17,931 nt of DNA, from NCBI GenBank assembly GCA_041485845.1, contig JBGPKH010000106.1:1-17931 (forward strand), given 5' to 3'. Shown here in pieces: positions 1-6,990 of the stretch. The number at the start of each line of letters is the position of its first letter. Position 1 is the stretch's first letter. The DNA comes from OMOG01 sp041485845. Lineage in GTDB: Bacteria; Acidobacteriota; Terriglobia; Bryobacterales; Bryobacteraceae. Both the position numbers and the translations under genes were made by a program. A model generated the notes under the pieces. It was given only the letters and a program-made list of their open reading frames with translations, searched no databases and had not been told where the DNA came from.

Positions 1-7
1 CAGACGC

Positions 8-76
8 CATTCGGCCTCCGGGAAGTGTGGGGAGGATCAAAGCCGCAGACACAAATCCACCAGTTCAATTCTATCA
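8..76 (-). promoter_or_regulatory. possible promoter and RBS of a gene leaving the left edge
   Basis: On the minus strand an extended -10-like element (TGATAGAAT, 76 down to 68) lies upstream of a GGAGG Shine-Dalgarno-like sequence (20 to 16) and an ATG at 10 to 8. The open frame then leaves the window after three codons. No convincing -35 box was found. With so little coding sequence visible this is only a hint that a minus-strand gene starts here. Confidence 0.18.
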
Positions 77-137
77 GGCCCGTCCAACCAGATGCCGTCC
101 GACGTACAGGGGGCGGTGAGACAACATAAATAGGACG

Positions 138-337
138 ATGCCTGTCACGATTCCCGATGAAGTGCTCCTGGCGGCTCACATCAGTGAGTCTGAGCTAAAG
201 CGGGAACTCGCCGTGACGCTGTTCCAGCCAGGAACGGTCGACGCTCGCACAGGGCGAACCATCTTGCGGAGCTGAGCCAGCTCGCATTTCAGGCACTCTT
301 GGCGGGACGCCAGATTCCCGCCGATGAACCCAGATGA
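138..337 (+). pseudogene. broken UPF0175-type antitoxin gene
   Basis: The ATG at 138 opens a 45-codon frame that begins MPVTIPDEVLLAAHISESEL and stops at 275. This resembles the N-terminus of UPF0175 family proteins (small antitoxin-like DNA binders, usually about 80-90 residues). The expected continuation of the family (an AELSQLAFQALLAGRQIP-like segment) is present in the -1 frame, from about 254 to the stop at 335-337. A single frameshift near 245-256 therefore splits the gene. The C-terminus after RQIP is also missing and is replaced by the 10-base repeat units. No PIN or DUF3368 toxin partner follows. The family call rests on recognition of the N-terminal and RQIP segments; the frameshift is read directly from the sequence. 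A sequencing error could explain the shift but not the missing C-terminus. Confidence 0.6.
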
Positions 338-352
338 ACGCGGATAAGAAAA
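323..352 (+). repeat. three tandem degenerate 10-base units
   Basis: Three consecutive 10-base units are visible: GATGAACCCA (323-332), GATGAACGCG (333-342) and GATAAGAAAA (343-352). They coincide with the point where the antitoxin homology ends, so they may be part of a small dispersed repeat that landed in or replaced the end of that gene. From general experience, GATGAACGCGGAT-like strings recur in environmental bacterial genomes, but no copy number can be established here. Confidence 0.4.
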
Positions 353-368
353 CACAGGTCTTGGTTCT

Positions 369-2363
369 CTACCGGAACAGCTTCTCCATCTTCTCTAACG
401 CCTCGTCCAGACGCTGTGGCTTCTTGAGCACCCCCGCGAACAAGTCCCCTTTTCGCGCGAATCGCTCGGGCGCGTTCGCGATCGTGAACTGACTCGGGTG
501 CAATCCGTGCTTTACCTCGGACCATTCGAGAGGCGCCGCCACCGGCGCCCCGGGATACGCGCGGAGCACGTACGGCGCAGCAATGGTCTTAGACTTGCCG
601 ATCTGCAGGTAGTCGAAGTACACCCGGTTCCTCTGCCGCTTGGCCACCGACCGCGGCGTGGTGAACATTTCGGGCTTGTCGTGGATCACCAGCCGCGAAA
701 TCAGATCGGCGAACTGGCGCGCCTCTTCGTAGGTATACACGGGCTCGAGCGGGACGTAGACGTGCAGCCCGTCGCCGCCCGTGGTCTTGGGATAGCCCTT
801 CAGTCCGATCTGATCCAGGACGCGCTTCACCATCAGGGCCGCATCCACGATCAGGTCGAAGGGGCACTCCTGCGGGTCCAGGTCGATGAGCACGTAATCG
901 GGATGGTCGAGAGACTGGGAACGGCTCATCCAGGGGTTGTGGTCGATGCAGCCTAGGTTGACGAGGTACAGCAGGCTGGCGCGGTCCTGGGCGAACACGT
1001 AGCGGATGGGCTTCTGCGTGTGGCCGGAATCTATGAACTCGGTGCGCAGCCACGGCGGGTAACTTTCGGGAGTGTCTTTCTGGAAGAAGAACTCTTCCTT
1101 GATTCCGTTGGGGTAGCGCTTCAGGGACAGCGGCCGGTCCTTCAGGTGAGGCAGGATCAGGTCCGCGACGCCGTCGTAGTAGTTAAGGACCTCACGCTTG
1201 GCGACGCCGTCATCGGGATAGTAGAGCTTCTTCAGGTTGGTGAATTTCACCGTGCGGCCGTCGATCGCGAGAGTCGCTTCTTTGACATCGGGCAGCAGGG
1301 GCGGACGGGGGCTGGAAGGCGGGGGCGAAGCCTGGTCGCGGGCGGCCTCTTCGGGCGGCGCCGCTTCGCGCACGGCGTCTTCGCGCACGACCAGTTGCGG
1401 GCCCACATCGTCGCGCAGGCCGAGGAATACGGGCGCGCGCAGGCGATTATCCTGGGTCCAGTTGGCGTATTTCACCTGGCAGACCAGATCCGGGCGCACC
1501 CACGTCATTCCTTTGTCGGGCTTGGGACGCCCGGCGAACGGGCACACCTCCGTGACCAGCGGCTGCAACCTTCCGTAGAGGTACTGGAGCATCTTCTGGT
1601 CGAAGCCGGTTCCGACGTTGCCGGCCCACTGCAACTTGTCATCGTCGTACACTCCCAGCACCAGCGCTCCGAAGTAGTCGCGGCCGCCTTGCGGCCCGGT
1701 GAATCCGCCGATGACGAATTCCTGCTCGCCGACAATCTTGATCTTGAGCCAGTCGCGGCTGCGCTTGGATTCATAACGGCTGGAGGCGTGCTTGGCGAGG
1801 ATGCCTTCGAGCCCGTTTTCGCGGGCCGCCTCCAGCATGGCCGCGCCTGTCCCGGGAAACGCCTCGGAGATGCGCAACACGGCGCCCGGCGTAACGACAG
1901 CTTCCAACAACTCGCGTCGCGTCGCGAGGGCCACGTTGCGAAGATCGTAGCCGTCCAGGTAAAGCAGGTCGAAGGCGAAGTACACTACGGGGGTCGATCG
2001 CACCAGGTGAGCGATGGTGTTGGGATCGCCGATGGCGATGCGCGGTTGGATGAGGTGGAACCGCGAGACGCCCTGGGGGTCGAGCACGGCGATTTCGCCA
2101 TCGAGCACGGCGGCGCCGGCGGAGAGCTGGTGGTGGATCACGGCCAGTTCCGGATACTGTCTCTCGCATCGCAAGCCGCTGCGCGATTGCAGCCGCACTT
2201 CTTCATGCTCGATGAATGCGATGGCACGGACGCCATCCCATTTGACTTCGAAGAGCCAGTCGTCGCCGCGCGGAGGGCGGTCCGTGAGGCTCGCCATCAT
2301 GGGCTCGATGGACGCGGGCATGTCGGCAGGACGCGCTCCTGCTACGCCGGCAACGCCGGGCAT
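369..2363 (-). CDS. ligD: LigD ligase and polymerase domains (NHEJ)
   Basis: This is the ATP-dependent DNA ligase plus primase-type polymerase part of LigD, which fills and seals double-strand breaks bridged by Ku. From the ATG at 2363 it is 664 aa. The ligase domain (about 18-330) has the nucleotidyl-transfer motif EVKWDGVR with lysine 41, then FDLLYLDG (131-138), LEGILAKH and DWLKIK (204-209). A Pro/Ala-rich linker (about 331-358) leads to the polymerase domain (about 365-664), which has LIDLDP (Asp 494 and 496), TTGGDGLHVYVPL and a third Asp in VYFDY (584). The phosphoesterase domain lies upstream in another frame, and the two frames overlap at 2342-2363. The ATG at 2363 has no Shine-Dalgarno sequence, only the A10 tract, so either a frameshifted fusion product or coupled re-initiation is possible. 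The domain order phosphoesterase-ligase-polymerase is the Pseudomonas type. Family certain; start uncertain. Confidence 0.93.
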   Translation of the reverse strand: MPGVAGVAGARPADMPASIEPMMASLTDRPPRGDDWLFEVKWDGVRAIAFIEHEEVRLQSRSGLRCERQYPELAVIHHQLSAGAAVLDGEIAVLDPQGVSRFHLIQPRIAIGDPNTIAHLVRSTPVVYFAFDLLYLDGYDLRNVALATRRELLEAVVTPGAVLRISEAFPGTGAAMLEAARENGLEGILAKHASSRYESKRSRDWLKIKIVGEQEFVIGGFTGPQGGRDYFGALVLGVYDDDKLQWAGNVGTGFDQKMLQYLYGRLQPLVTEVCPFAGRPKPDKGMTWVRPDLVCQVKYANWTQDNRLRAPVFLGLRDDVGPQLVVREDAVREAAPPEEAARDQASPPPSSPRPPLLPDVKEATLAIDGRTVKFTNLKKLYYPDDGVAKREVLNYYDGVADLILPHLKDRPLSLKRYPNGIKEEFFFQKDTPESYPPWLRTEFIDSGHTQKPIRYVFAQDRASLLYLVNLGCIDHNPWMSRSQSLDHPDYVLIDLDPQECPFDLIVDAALMVKRVLDQIGLKGYPKTTGGDGLHVYVPLEPVYTYEEARQFADLISRLVIHDKPEMFTTPRSVAKRQRNRVYFDYLQIGKSKTIAAPYVLRAYPGAPVAAPLEWSEVKHGLHPSQFTIANAPERFARKGDLFAGVLKKPQRLDEALEKMEKLFR

Positions 2364-2375
2364 AGTTTTTTTTTT
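2326..2375 (-). other. A10 slippery tract with two hairpins in ligD
   Basis: On the minus strand a run of ten A (2375 to 2366) sits where the phosphoesterase frame must shift by -1 to enter the ligase frame. Directly after it is a hairpin (2365 to 2342) with a stem of about 10 bp, one G-U pair, one bulged C and a GTT loop. Its 3' arm contains the TAG stop of the upstream frame. A second hairpin follows, with a perfect 6-bp stem GCAGGA/TCCTGC (2342 to 2326). A runs of nine or more are known sites of RNA polymerase slippage, and A-AAA-AAA is a known ribosomal -1 slip motif. One extra A in the message would fuse the frames. A miscounted homopolymer in the assembly is the main alternative. Confidence 0.5.
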
Positions 2376-3055
2376 GCCGGAGCCGCCGGGCTGCCCGCCG
2401 CGCCGGCGGACTTCACGGATCGTTTCGCGGGGCGGCTGCTCTCCCAGACGCGGCCGGCTGCGCCCGCCGTGTGTCGCTTGGTCTGGCGCGCCGGGAGGTT
2501 GCGCGCGATCTCTTCCTGCGTCCGGCCCGAGAGCACGCTGCAGGCATGACTCTCCACGTCCCAGCCGGGCGCCGCGAACTCGTCGCGTTTCTTGATGAGG
2601 AGCCAATCGTTGCCCTTGCCGCGAGTCTTCATGTGTACCAGCGCGAAATCGCCCTTCAGCTTTTCGCCGTGCAGGCGGAACTTCAAATCGCCGCGCGCGA
2701 TCTGGTCTGCGCCGGTGGCGTCTCCCAGCAGTTCGACCGTGCCGCAGTCCCACAGCATGACGCTGCCGGCGCCATAGTTGCCCGCCGGGATATTGCCCTC
2801 GAAGTCGCCGTACTCGACGGGGTGGTCCTCCACGTGCGCCGCGAAGTGCTTGAGCCCCGGGTCGAGCGTGGGGCCCTTGGGAACGGCCCAGGATTTCAGC
2901 ACGCCATCGATGGACAGCCGGAAATCGTAGTGCAGGCGCGTGGCATCGTGGCGCTGCACACAGAAATAGTTGGCAGCGGTCTTGCCGATCTGGCCCGGAG
3001 GAGGCTCGGGCGTGTTCTCGAAACGGCGTTTGGCGGCGTACTCTTCGAGAGGCAT
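2342..3055 (-). CDS. ligD: LigD 3'-phosphoesterase domain
   Basis: This 237-aa frame is the N-terminal 3'-phosphoesterase module of LigD, which trims 3' ends of broken DNA. It carries RHDATRLHYDFRL (35-47) with the metal-site histidines, SWAVPKGP, HPVEYGDFEGNIPAGNYGAG (78-97) including the conserved His 78, and DWLLIKKRD. After about residue 170 it becomes a Lys/Ala/Pro-rich linker ending in three lysines encoded by the A10 tract, and then stops within seven residues. The ATG at 3055 has a good AAGGGA Shine-Dalgarno about 5 bases upstream. The ligase-polymerase frame begins at the same A10 tract, so this is best seen as the first part of one ligD gene. A stand-alone phosphoesterase translated separately remains possible; separate proteins of this kind exist in other prokaryotes. 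Confidence 0.9.
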   Translation of the reverse strand: MPLEEYAAKRRFENTPEPPPGQIGKTAANYFCVQRHDATRLHYDFRLSIDGVLKSWAVPKGPTLDPGLKHFAAHVEDHPVEYGDFEGNIPAGNYGAGSVMLWDCGTVELLGDATGADQIARGDLKFRLHGEKLKGDFALVHMKTRGKGNDWLLIKKRDEFAAPGWDVESHACSVLSGRTQEEIARNLPARQTKRHTAGAAGRVWESSRPAKRSVKSAGAAGSPAAPAKKKLCPALPA

Positions 3056-3076
3056 AAGTCCCTTTGCGTCCTTCTA

Positions 3077-3106
3077 TTTACATCTTATCCAGGTTTGTAG
3101 TATGTT
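3077..3106 (+). promoter_or_regulatory. putative ku promoter
   Basis: TTTACA (3077-3082) and TATGTT (3101-3106) are 18 bases apart in the short divergent region between ligD and ku, and resemble sigma-70 -35 and -10 boxes. Transcription would start near 3113, about 45 bases before the ku ATG. The region is noticeably AT-richer than its surroundings. No operator-like palindrome was found. Confidence 0.4.
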
Positions 3107-3156
3107 GGAAGGCGCAGGGGAGGGACAGGCCCGAGGCTTGTCTTACAGGATCACAT

Positions 3157-4020
3157 ATGGCATCGAGCGTATGGAAAGGCCATCTCACATTCGGCTTGGT
3201 TTCGTTCCCGGTTCGACTCTTTAGCGCCGCGCGCAGCGAGACGGTCAGCTTCAACATGCTGCACAAAGACGACCACTCGCGGATCAAGCAGATGATCTAT
3301 TGTCAGGCGGAGGACAAGCCGGTACCGCGCAGCGAGCTCGTCAAGGGCTACGAGTACGAGAAGGACCACTACGTGGAGATCGACGAGGAAGACATCAAGA
3401 AGGTCGCGCCCAAGACCGCCAAAGTGATGGAGATTCTCGAATTCGTGCCGGCCGAACAGGTGGACCCGATCTACCTGGAAAGCTCCTACTACGTGGCCCC
3501 CGACGAGGGCGGTGAAAAACCGTACGCCCTGTTGTTCCAGGCGCTGCGCGAGTCGAAATACTACGCGCTCGCCCAGGTGGCGATGCACAACCGCGAGCAC
3601 ATCATTGTCCTGCGGCCCGGCGCCAAAGGGATCCTCTCGCACACCATGTACTACCAGGACGAGATCCGGCAGGTGGACGAGTTTCGCACCGACACCAGCC
3701 TGGTGAAGGAGAAAGAGCTGGCCATGGCGAAGATGCTGATCTCCTCGCTGGAAGCCGATTTCGAGCCGCAGAAGTACCACGATCAATACCGCGACAATCT
3801 GCAGAAAATGATCGAGGCGAAGATCGAAGGCAAGAAGGTGGTGGCGGCGCCGCCGGAACACGTGGCCCCGGTGATCGACATCATGGAGGCGCTGAAGAGG
3901 AGCCTCGCCGAGAAACGCAAGCCGGCTCAAGCGGCTACTGCCGTGTCATCTGGCGATCAGGAAGAGTTGCCCCTCGATGAAGCTCCCAGGAAGCGGGCGC
4001 GCAAGAGCCAGGCCGGATAG
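3157..4020 (+). CDS. ku: Ku, NHEJ DNA end-binding protein
   Basis: This is bacterial Ku, a homodimeric ring that binds double-strand break ends and recruits LigD. The 287-aa product starts MASSVWKGHLTFGLVSFPVR, the typical opening of the family. It continues with the Ku core containing CQAEDKPV, LEFVPAEQVDPIYLESSYY, QVAMHNREHIIVLRP and GILSHTMYYQDEIR, and ends in a basic tail (PRKRARKSQ). The length is normal for bacterial Ku. The frame is open back to 3064, but the ATG at 3157 is chosen because homology begins there and AGGA lies 6 bases upstream. It is divergent from ligD across about 100 bp, the usual pairing of a two-component NHEJ system. The basic tail may bind DNA, as proposed for other bacterial Ku proteins. 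Confidence 0.97.
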   Translation: MASSVWKGHLTFGLVSFPVRLFSAARSETVSFNMLHKDDHSRIKQMIYCQAEDKPVPRSELVKGYEYEKDHYVEIDEEDIKKVAPKTAKVMEILEFVPAEQVDPIYLESSYYVAPDEGGEKPYALLFQALRESKYYALAQVAMHNREHIIVLRPGAKGILSHTMYYQDEIRQVDEFRTDTSLVKEKELAMAKMLISSLEADFEPQKYHDQYRDNLQKMIEAKIEGKKVVAAPPEHVAPVIDIMEALKRSLAEKRKPAQAATAVSSGDQEELPLDEAPRKRARKSQAG

Positions 4021-4021
4021 G

Positions 4022-4042
4022 CCGGCTGCCCTGTCCAGCCGG
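4022..4042. terminator. weak hairpin after ku
   Basis: A perfect 7-bp GC-rich stem (CCGGCTG, 4022-4028, with CAGCCGG, 4036-4042) sits directly after the ku stop and before the convergent toxin gene. No T run follows on either strand, so it is not a classical intrinsic terminator. It may still separate the two convergent units. Confidence 0.3.
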
Positions 4043-4054
4043 ACCACGGCGGAT

Positions 4055-4351
4055 TCACTTCACCCCGCGGTACACTTCTTTCCGGTCTCCAACCCTCACC
4101 ACGAGGACAAGGAGAGCTTCGTCCCGAATCTGATAGATCGCGCGGTAGCCCTTCCCCGGCCCGATGTGGACGCGATAGAGCTTCTCCTTCGTCTCCATCT
4201 TCGCAACGCCATGGGGACGTGGATTCTCCTTGAGCTTTTCAATGTCGGAGAAGACCCTCCGAAGGACGCTCGGATCCAACTTCTCAAGTTCCTGGAGAGC
4301 TGCAGGAGTAAACTCCAGTGTGTATGGCGGCTTCTGCGCGCCTGTCATCAC
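4055..4351 (-). CDS. RelE/ParE-type toxin
   Basis: A 97-98 aa basic protein of the RelE/ParE toxin superfamily. RelE members cleave mRNA on the ribosome and ParE members poison gyrase; the sequence does not decide which applies. Visible features are the N-terminal helices (YTLEFTPAALQELEKL), the IEKLKENPRP segment, KLYRVHIGPGKGYRAIYQI and the closing strand LLVLVVRVGDRKEVYR, a typical RelE-fold ending. The start is either GTG at 4351 or the next codon, ATG at 4348. The cognate antitoxin gene ends 27 bases upstream on the same strand, giving antitoxin-toxin order. Expression is normally repressed by the toxin-antitoxin complex, but no operator was identified. Confidence 0.88.
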   Translation of the reverse strand: MMTGAQKPPYTLEFTPAALQELEKLDPSVLRRVFSDIEKLKENPRPHGVAKMETKEKLYRVHIGPGKGYRAIYQIRDEALLVLVVRVGDRKEVYRGVK

Positions 4352-4378
4352 CCGGTTTGTTCGGATAGGCGCGCGGGC

Positions 4379-4645
4379 CTACAGCCCCAAGCGCCTCCTC
4401 GCCTCTTCAAGTGGAATGGTCCCCTTCTCTTCCGCCTCCTTTAGAGCGGCGCGCGCGTCCTCGATGTCGATTCGGTCCATCTCCTCCTGGGCCAGGCGCT
4501 CCAGGAGCCGGAGATCTTCGATCGGAATCACGGCCGCCAGGTCTTTCCTTCCGCGGGATACGATGGTCCGCTCCTTCCCATGGGCGGCGCGGTTCACGAC
4601 TTCGGGGAACTCTTCCCGCGCTTTCGAAACGCTGAGGCGTGTCAT
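4379..4645 (-). CDS. Phd/YefM-type antitoxin
   Basis: An 88-aa protein with the Phd/YefM antitoxin pattern. The N-terminal DNA-binding part (MTRLSVSKAREEFPEVVNRA, then ERTIVSRGRKDLAAVIPIEDL) is followed by an acidic helical tail (about 50-88) rich in Glu that would wrap and neutralise the toxin. It precedes the RelE-type toxin on the same strand. The frame is open upstream to 4750, but the ATG at 4645 is chosen because family homology starts there. No strong Shine-Dalgarno is visible; an ATG at 4681 is an alternative. In this family the antitoxin, alone or with the toxin, usually represses its own promoter. Confidence 0.87.
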   Translation of the reverse strand: MTRLSVSKAREEFPEVVNRAAHGKERTIVSRGRKDLAAVIPIEDLRLLERLAQEEMDRIDIEDARAALKEAEEKGTIPLEEARRRLGL

Positions 4646-4712
4646 GGTGTTCTGCCGTTCGTACAAACTGTGCGAGTCCATAACCAGTAAAACATGAATC
4701 TGCACTGGCGCG

Positions 4713-5429
4713 CTACGCACCCCCCGCCTTCCGCAACAACATTTCCGCATTGAGCGCCCCTGCGGGGGTCTCTTCGTGTTTGAACATCAGGTACAGATCT
4801 TTCCCGGTCGCCAGCAGATCTTTGGTCCGCCCGGCAAAAGCATCGACGTCCTGCTCGGTATAGTCGGGCTTCCGCAGCCGGTAATACACGAAGTCGGCGG
4901 TAATCACCTCCGGCACCTCGAGTTTTTCCGATTCCGCCACGCACAGCGACACGTTGCGTTCGCGCAGGACTGCGTAGGTCTCCTCCGCCAGCCACGATTC
5001 GTGCCGGAACTCGAAGGCATAGCGCATCCCTCGCGGCAGCAGTTCGAGGTAGCTGCGCAACAGCCCAAGGTCGCATTTCAGGTGCGGTGGCAGTTGGAAC
5101 AGAATCGGACCCAGGCGGCGAGCCGTCCGCAGCGGGTCGATCATTTTGAGGAAAAGCTCCGTCGCCTGTCCGGCGTTCTTCAACCGCTGGATGTGGGTGA
5201 TCCGCTGGTTCGCCTTCACCGCGAATACAAACCCCGGGCGCGTCGCCTCGACCCAATTCTCCAGCGTCCCGGCAGAAGGCAGGCGCCGGAAGGTATAGTT
5301 GATCTCCACGCAGTTGAGGCGTTCGGCGTAGTGCTTCAGAAACTGGTTGGCCGGGAGCCTGGCTGGATAGAAGCCCGGCTTCCAGGCCGCGTATGCGAAG
5401 CCGGATGTTCCGGCAAACAACGTCGCCAT
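4713..5429 (-). CDS. DUF72 (YecE-like) family protein
   Basis: A 238-aa DUF72 protein, a conserved TIM-barrel-like family of unknown biochemical role. It shows the typical opening ATLFAGTSGFAYAAWKPGFYP, the CVEINYTFRRLPSAGTLENW segment, FVFAVKANQRITH, ILFQLPPHLKCDL, YAFEFRHESW (EFRHxSW is a family hallmark) and YYRLRKPDY. The length matches the family. The ATG at 5429 fits the homology start. It is followed on the same strand by the toxin-antitoxin pair, with a 67-bp gap to the antitoxin start, and is divergent from the small membrane protein gene at 5501. A phosphatase- or nuclease-like role has been guessed for such proteins, but nothing here allows a function to be assigned. Confidence 0.92.
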   Translation of the reverse strand: MATLFAGTSGFAYAAWKPGFYPARLPANQFLKHYAERLNCVEINYTFRRLPSAGTLENWVEATRPGFVFAVKANQRITHIQRLKNAGQATELFLKMIDPLRTARRLGPILFQLPPHLKCDLGLLRSYLELLPRGMRYAFEFRHESWLAEETYAVLRERNVSLCVAESEKLEVPEVITADFVYYRLRKPDYTEQDVDAFAGRTKDLLATGKDLYLMFKHEETPAGALNAEMLLRKAGGA

Positions 5430-5500
5430 GGCTTATCATTATCTCTGGCCGCTTATCCGTTTGTCTGGTAGCTCATGATCTTGTCTGGCGGGAGATCGAT

Positions 5501-5842
5501 ATGCTCGTACACCTGATCGCAAGCTGGCTTGTCAGCGCCGTGGCGCTGTGGATCGTAGCGAAGGCGATCCCGGGAATCGTGGTGCGGGACTTTGCTTCGG
5601 CGCTGATGGCCGCCGCCGTCATCGCCATCGTAAACGTCACCATCGGGCCGATTCTCAGGTTCCTGGCTTTTCCCCTGGTGTTCCTGACGCTGGGACTTTT
5701 CCTTCTGGTCATCAACGCTCTTCTGCTGAAGCTCGCGTCGCTGTTTACGCCCGGCTTCAAGGTCCACGGATTCCTGTCCGCCGTGGCGGGGTCCCTGGTG
5801 CTCACCATCCTCACCGCGGTTCTGCGCCACGTGGTGTTCTAG
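5501..5842 (+). CDS. YvlD-type small membrane protein
   Basis: A 113-aa very hydrophobic protein of the YvlD/'phage holin family 4' group (PF04020-like). About four membrane segments are visible: LIASWLVSAVALWIVAKA (about 4-21), ALMAAAVIAIVNVTIGPI (about 30-48), LVFLTLGLFLLVINALLLK (about 55-74) and FLSAVAGSLVLTILTAVL (about 88-107). The ATG at 5501 has GGAG 6 bases upstream, so the longer upstream frame is not needed. Its stop overlaps the GTG start of glcE by one base (TAGTG), indicating translational coupling. The molecular role of the family is unknown. Despite the holin name there is no phage context here. Confidence 0.88.
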   Translation: MLVHLIASWLVSAVALWIVAKAIPGIVVRDFASALMAAAVIAIVNVTIGPILRFLAFPLVFLTLGLFLLVINALLLKLASLFTPGFKVHGFLSAVAGSLVLTILTAVLRHVVF

Positions 5843-6990
5843 TGCGCTCTCCGGAGACCCCCGAAGAACTCGCCGGCATTCTCGCGGGTGCGGCATCCCA
5901 CGACCGCACCATCACGCTAGCGGGCAACGGGACCAAACGCCGCATGGCGGGCCCCATCGAACCGGCCGACGAGGTGATTTCGACCGGCGGCCTCAAGCGC
6001 GTCCTGCAATACGAACCGCGAGACCTGACCATCAGCGTGGAGGCGGGCCTTCCGTGGCGCGAGTTGACCCGCCTGCTCGCCGAAAACCGGCAGATGGTTC
6101 CGCTGGATCCGCCCTTTGGAGCCAAGGCAACCGTGGGCGGGGTGATCGCTGCGAACTCTTGCGGTCCCCGGCGGCGCCTCTACGGAAGCGCCCGGGACTT
6201 GGTGATCGGCATGAAATTCGCCACCCTGCAAGGCAAGGTGGTGCAATCGGGCGGCATGGTGGTCAAGAACGTAGCGGGTCTGGACATGGCCAAGCTTCTG
6301 ATTGGATCGTTCGGAACGCTGGCGGCCATCGCCGTGGTCAATTTCAAAGTCCTCCCCATGCCGCAGGTGGAGCGCAGCTTTGTATTCGCCTTCGACACGC
6401 TGGCCTCCGCGATCGGGGTACGCGATCGCCTTCTCCAGAGCGCGCTTCAGCCAGCCGCCATCGACCTGCTGAATCCGCACACCGGCGCTATGCTGGGGAA
6501 CCGCGCCTGGCTTCTGGCCGTCCGGGCCGGCGGCAACGCAGCCGCCGTCGATCGTTACGAACACGAGCTGGCGCCGCTGGGTAATGGAAAAGCCTTCGAT
6601 GGACTTCGCCAGGAACCCCTCTGGCACCAGGTGGCGGAGTTCACCTCGCGATTTCTCGGCAAGCACCCGGATGGCACGGTGGTCCGCGCCTCGTGTACTC
6701 TGAAGGAGTTGGAAGCCGTTATAGGATCGTTGGAGGTCCCGGCAGTGGCGCGCGCGGGATCGGGTGTGTGCTACGGGTATTTCGAACAGTCCGGGGCCGC
6801 AGCCTGCTGGGCCGCCGAAGCCGTTCGTCGTGGGTGGAAGATCGTGATCGACTTCTCGCCGGAAGAGCGCAAGCACGAGTTGGACCTGTGGCCGGCTCCC
6901 GGCAATGATCTGGAAATCATGCGCCGCGTCAAGAACCTGTTTGACCCGGGGAACCTATTAAACCGTGGCCGACTCTATCGCCGCATCTGA
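5842..6990 (+). CDS. glcE: glycolate oxidase FAD-binding subunit GlcE
   Basis: A 382-aa FAD-binding PCMH-type protein of the GlcE family, one of the subunits of membrane-associated glycolate oxidase (glycolate to glyoxylate). Features are TLAGNGTKRRMAG (about 26-37), the flavin-binding stretch PPFGAKATVGGVIAANSCG (about 90-108), DLVIGMKFATLQGKVV, GGMVVKNVAGLDMAKL and SFGTLAAI. It ends with the family's usual FDPGNLLNRGR. The start is GTG at 5842, overlapping the stop of the membrane protein gene. No independent Shine-Dalgarno is evident, so translation is probably coupled. It overlaps glcF by 26 bp. The larger FAD subunit GlcD is not next to it. Other FAD-linked 2-hydroxyacid dehydrogenases cannot be ruled out. 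Confidence 0.92.
   Translation: MRSPETPEELAGILAGAASHDRTITLAGNGTKRRMAGPIEPADEVISTGGLKRVLQYEPRDLTISVEAGLPWRELTRLLAENRQMVPLDPPFGAKATVGGVIAANSCGPRRRLYGSARDLVIGMKFATLQGKVVQSGGMVVKNVAGLDMAKLLIGSFGTLAAIAVVNFKVLPMPQVERSFVFAFDTLASAIGVRDRLLQSALQPAAIDLLNPHTGAMLGNRAWLLAVRAGGNAAAVDRYEHELAPLGNGKAFDGLRQEPLWHQVAEFTSRFLGKHPDGTVVRASCTLKELEAVIGSLEVPAVARAGSGVCYGYFEQSGAAACWAAEAVRRGWKIVIDFSPEERKHELDLWPAPGNDLEIMRRVKNLFDPGNLLNRGRLYRRI

Noticed and set aside
1020..2549. Long plus-strand open frame of about 509 codons opposite ligD
   Set aside because: It is antisense to clear LigD domains, shows no recognisable motif and has a composition typical of a GC-rich shadow frame.
3064..3156. Longer Ku with 31 extra N-terminal residues
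   Set aside because: The extra part has no Ku-like sequence and would overlap the putative promoter; the ATG at 3157 has a Shine-Dalgarno at the right spacing.
5461..5488. Direct repeat TTGTCTGG (5461-5468 and 5481-5488) as an operator
   Set aside because: Only 8 bases long, not palindromic, with no further copies nearby; chance is likely.
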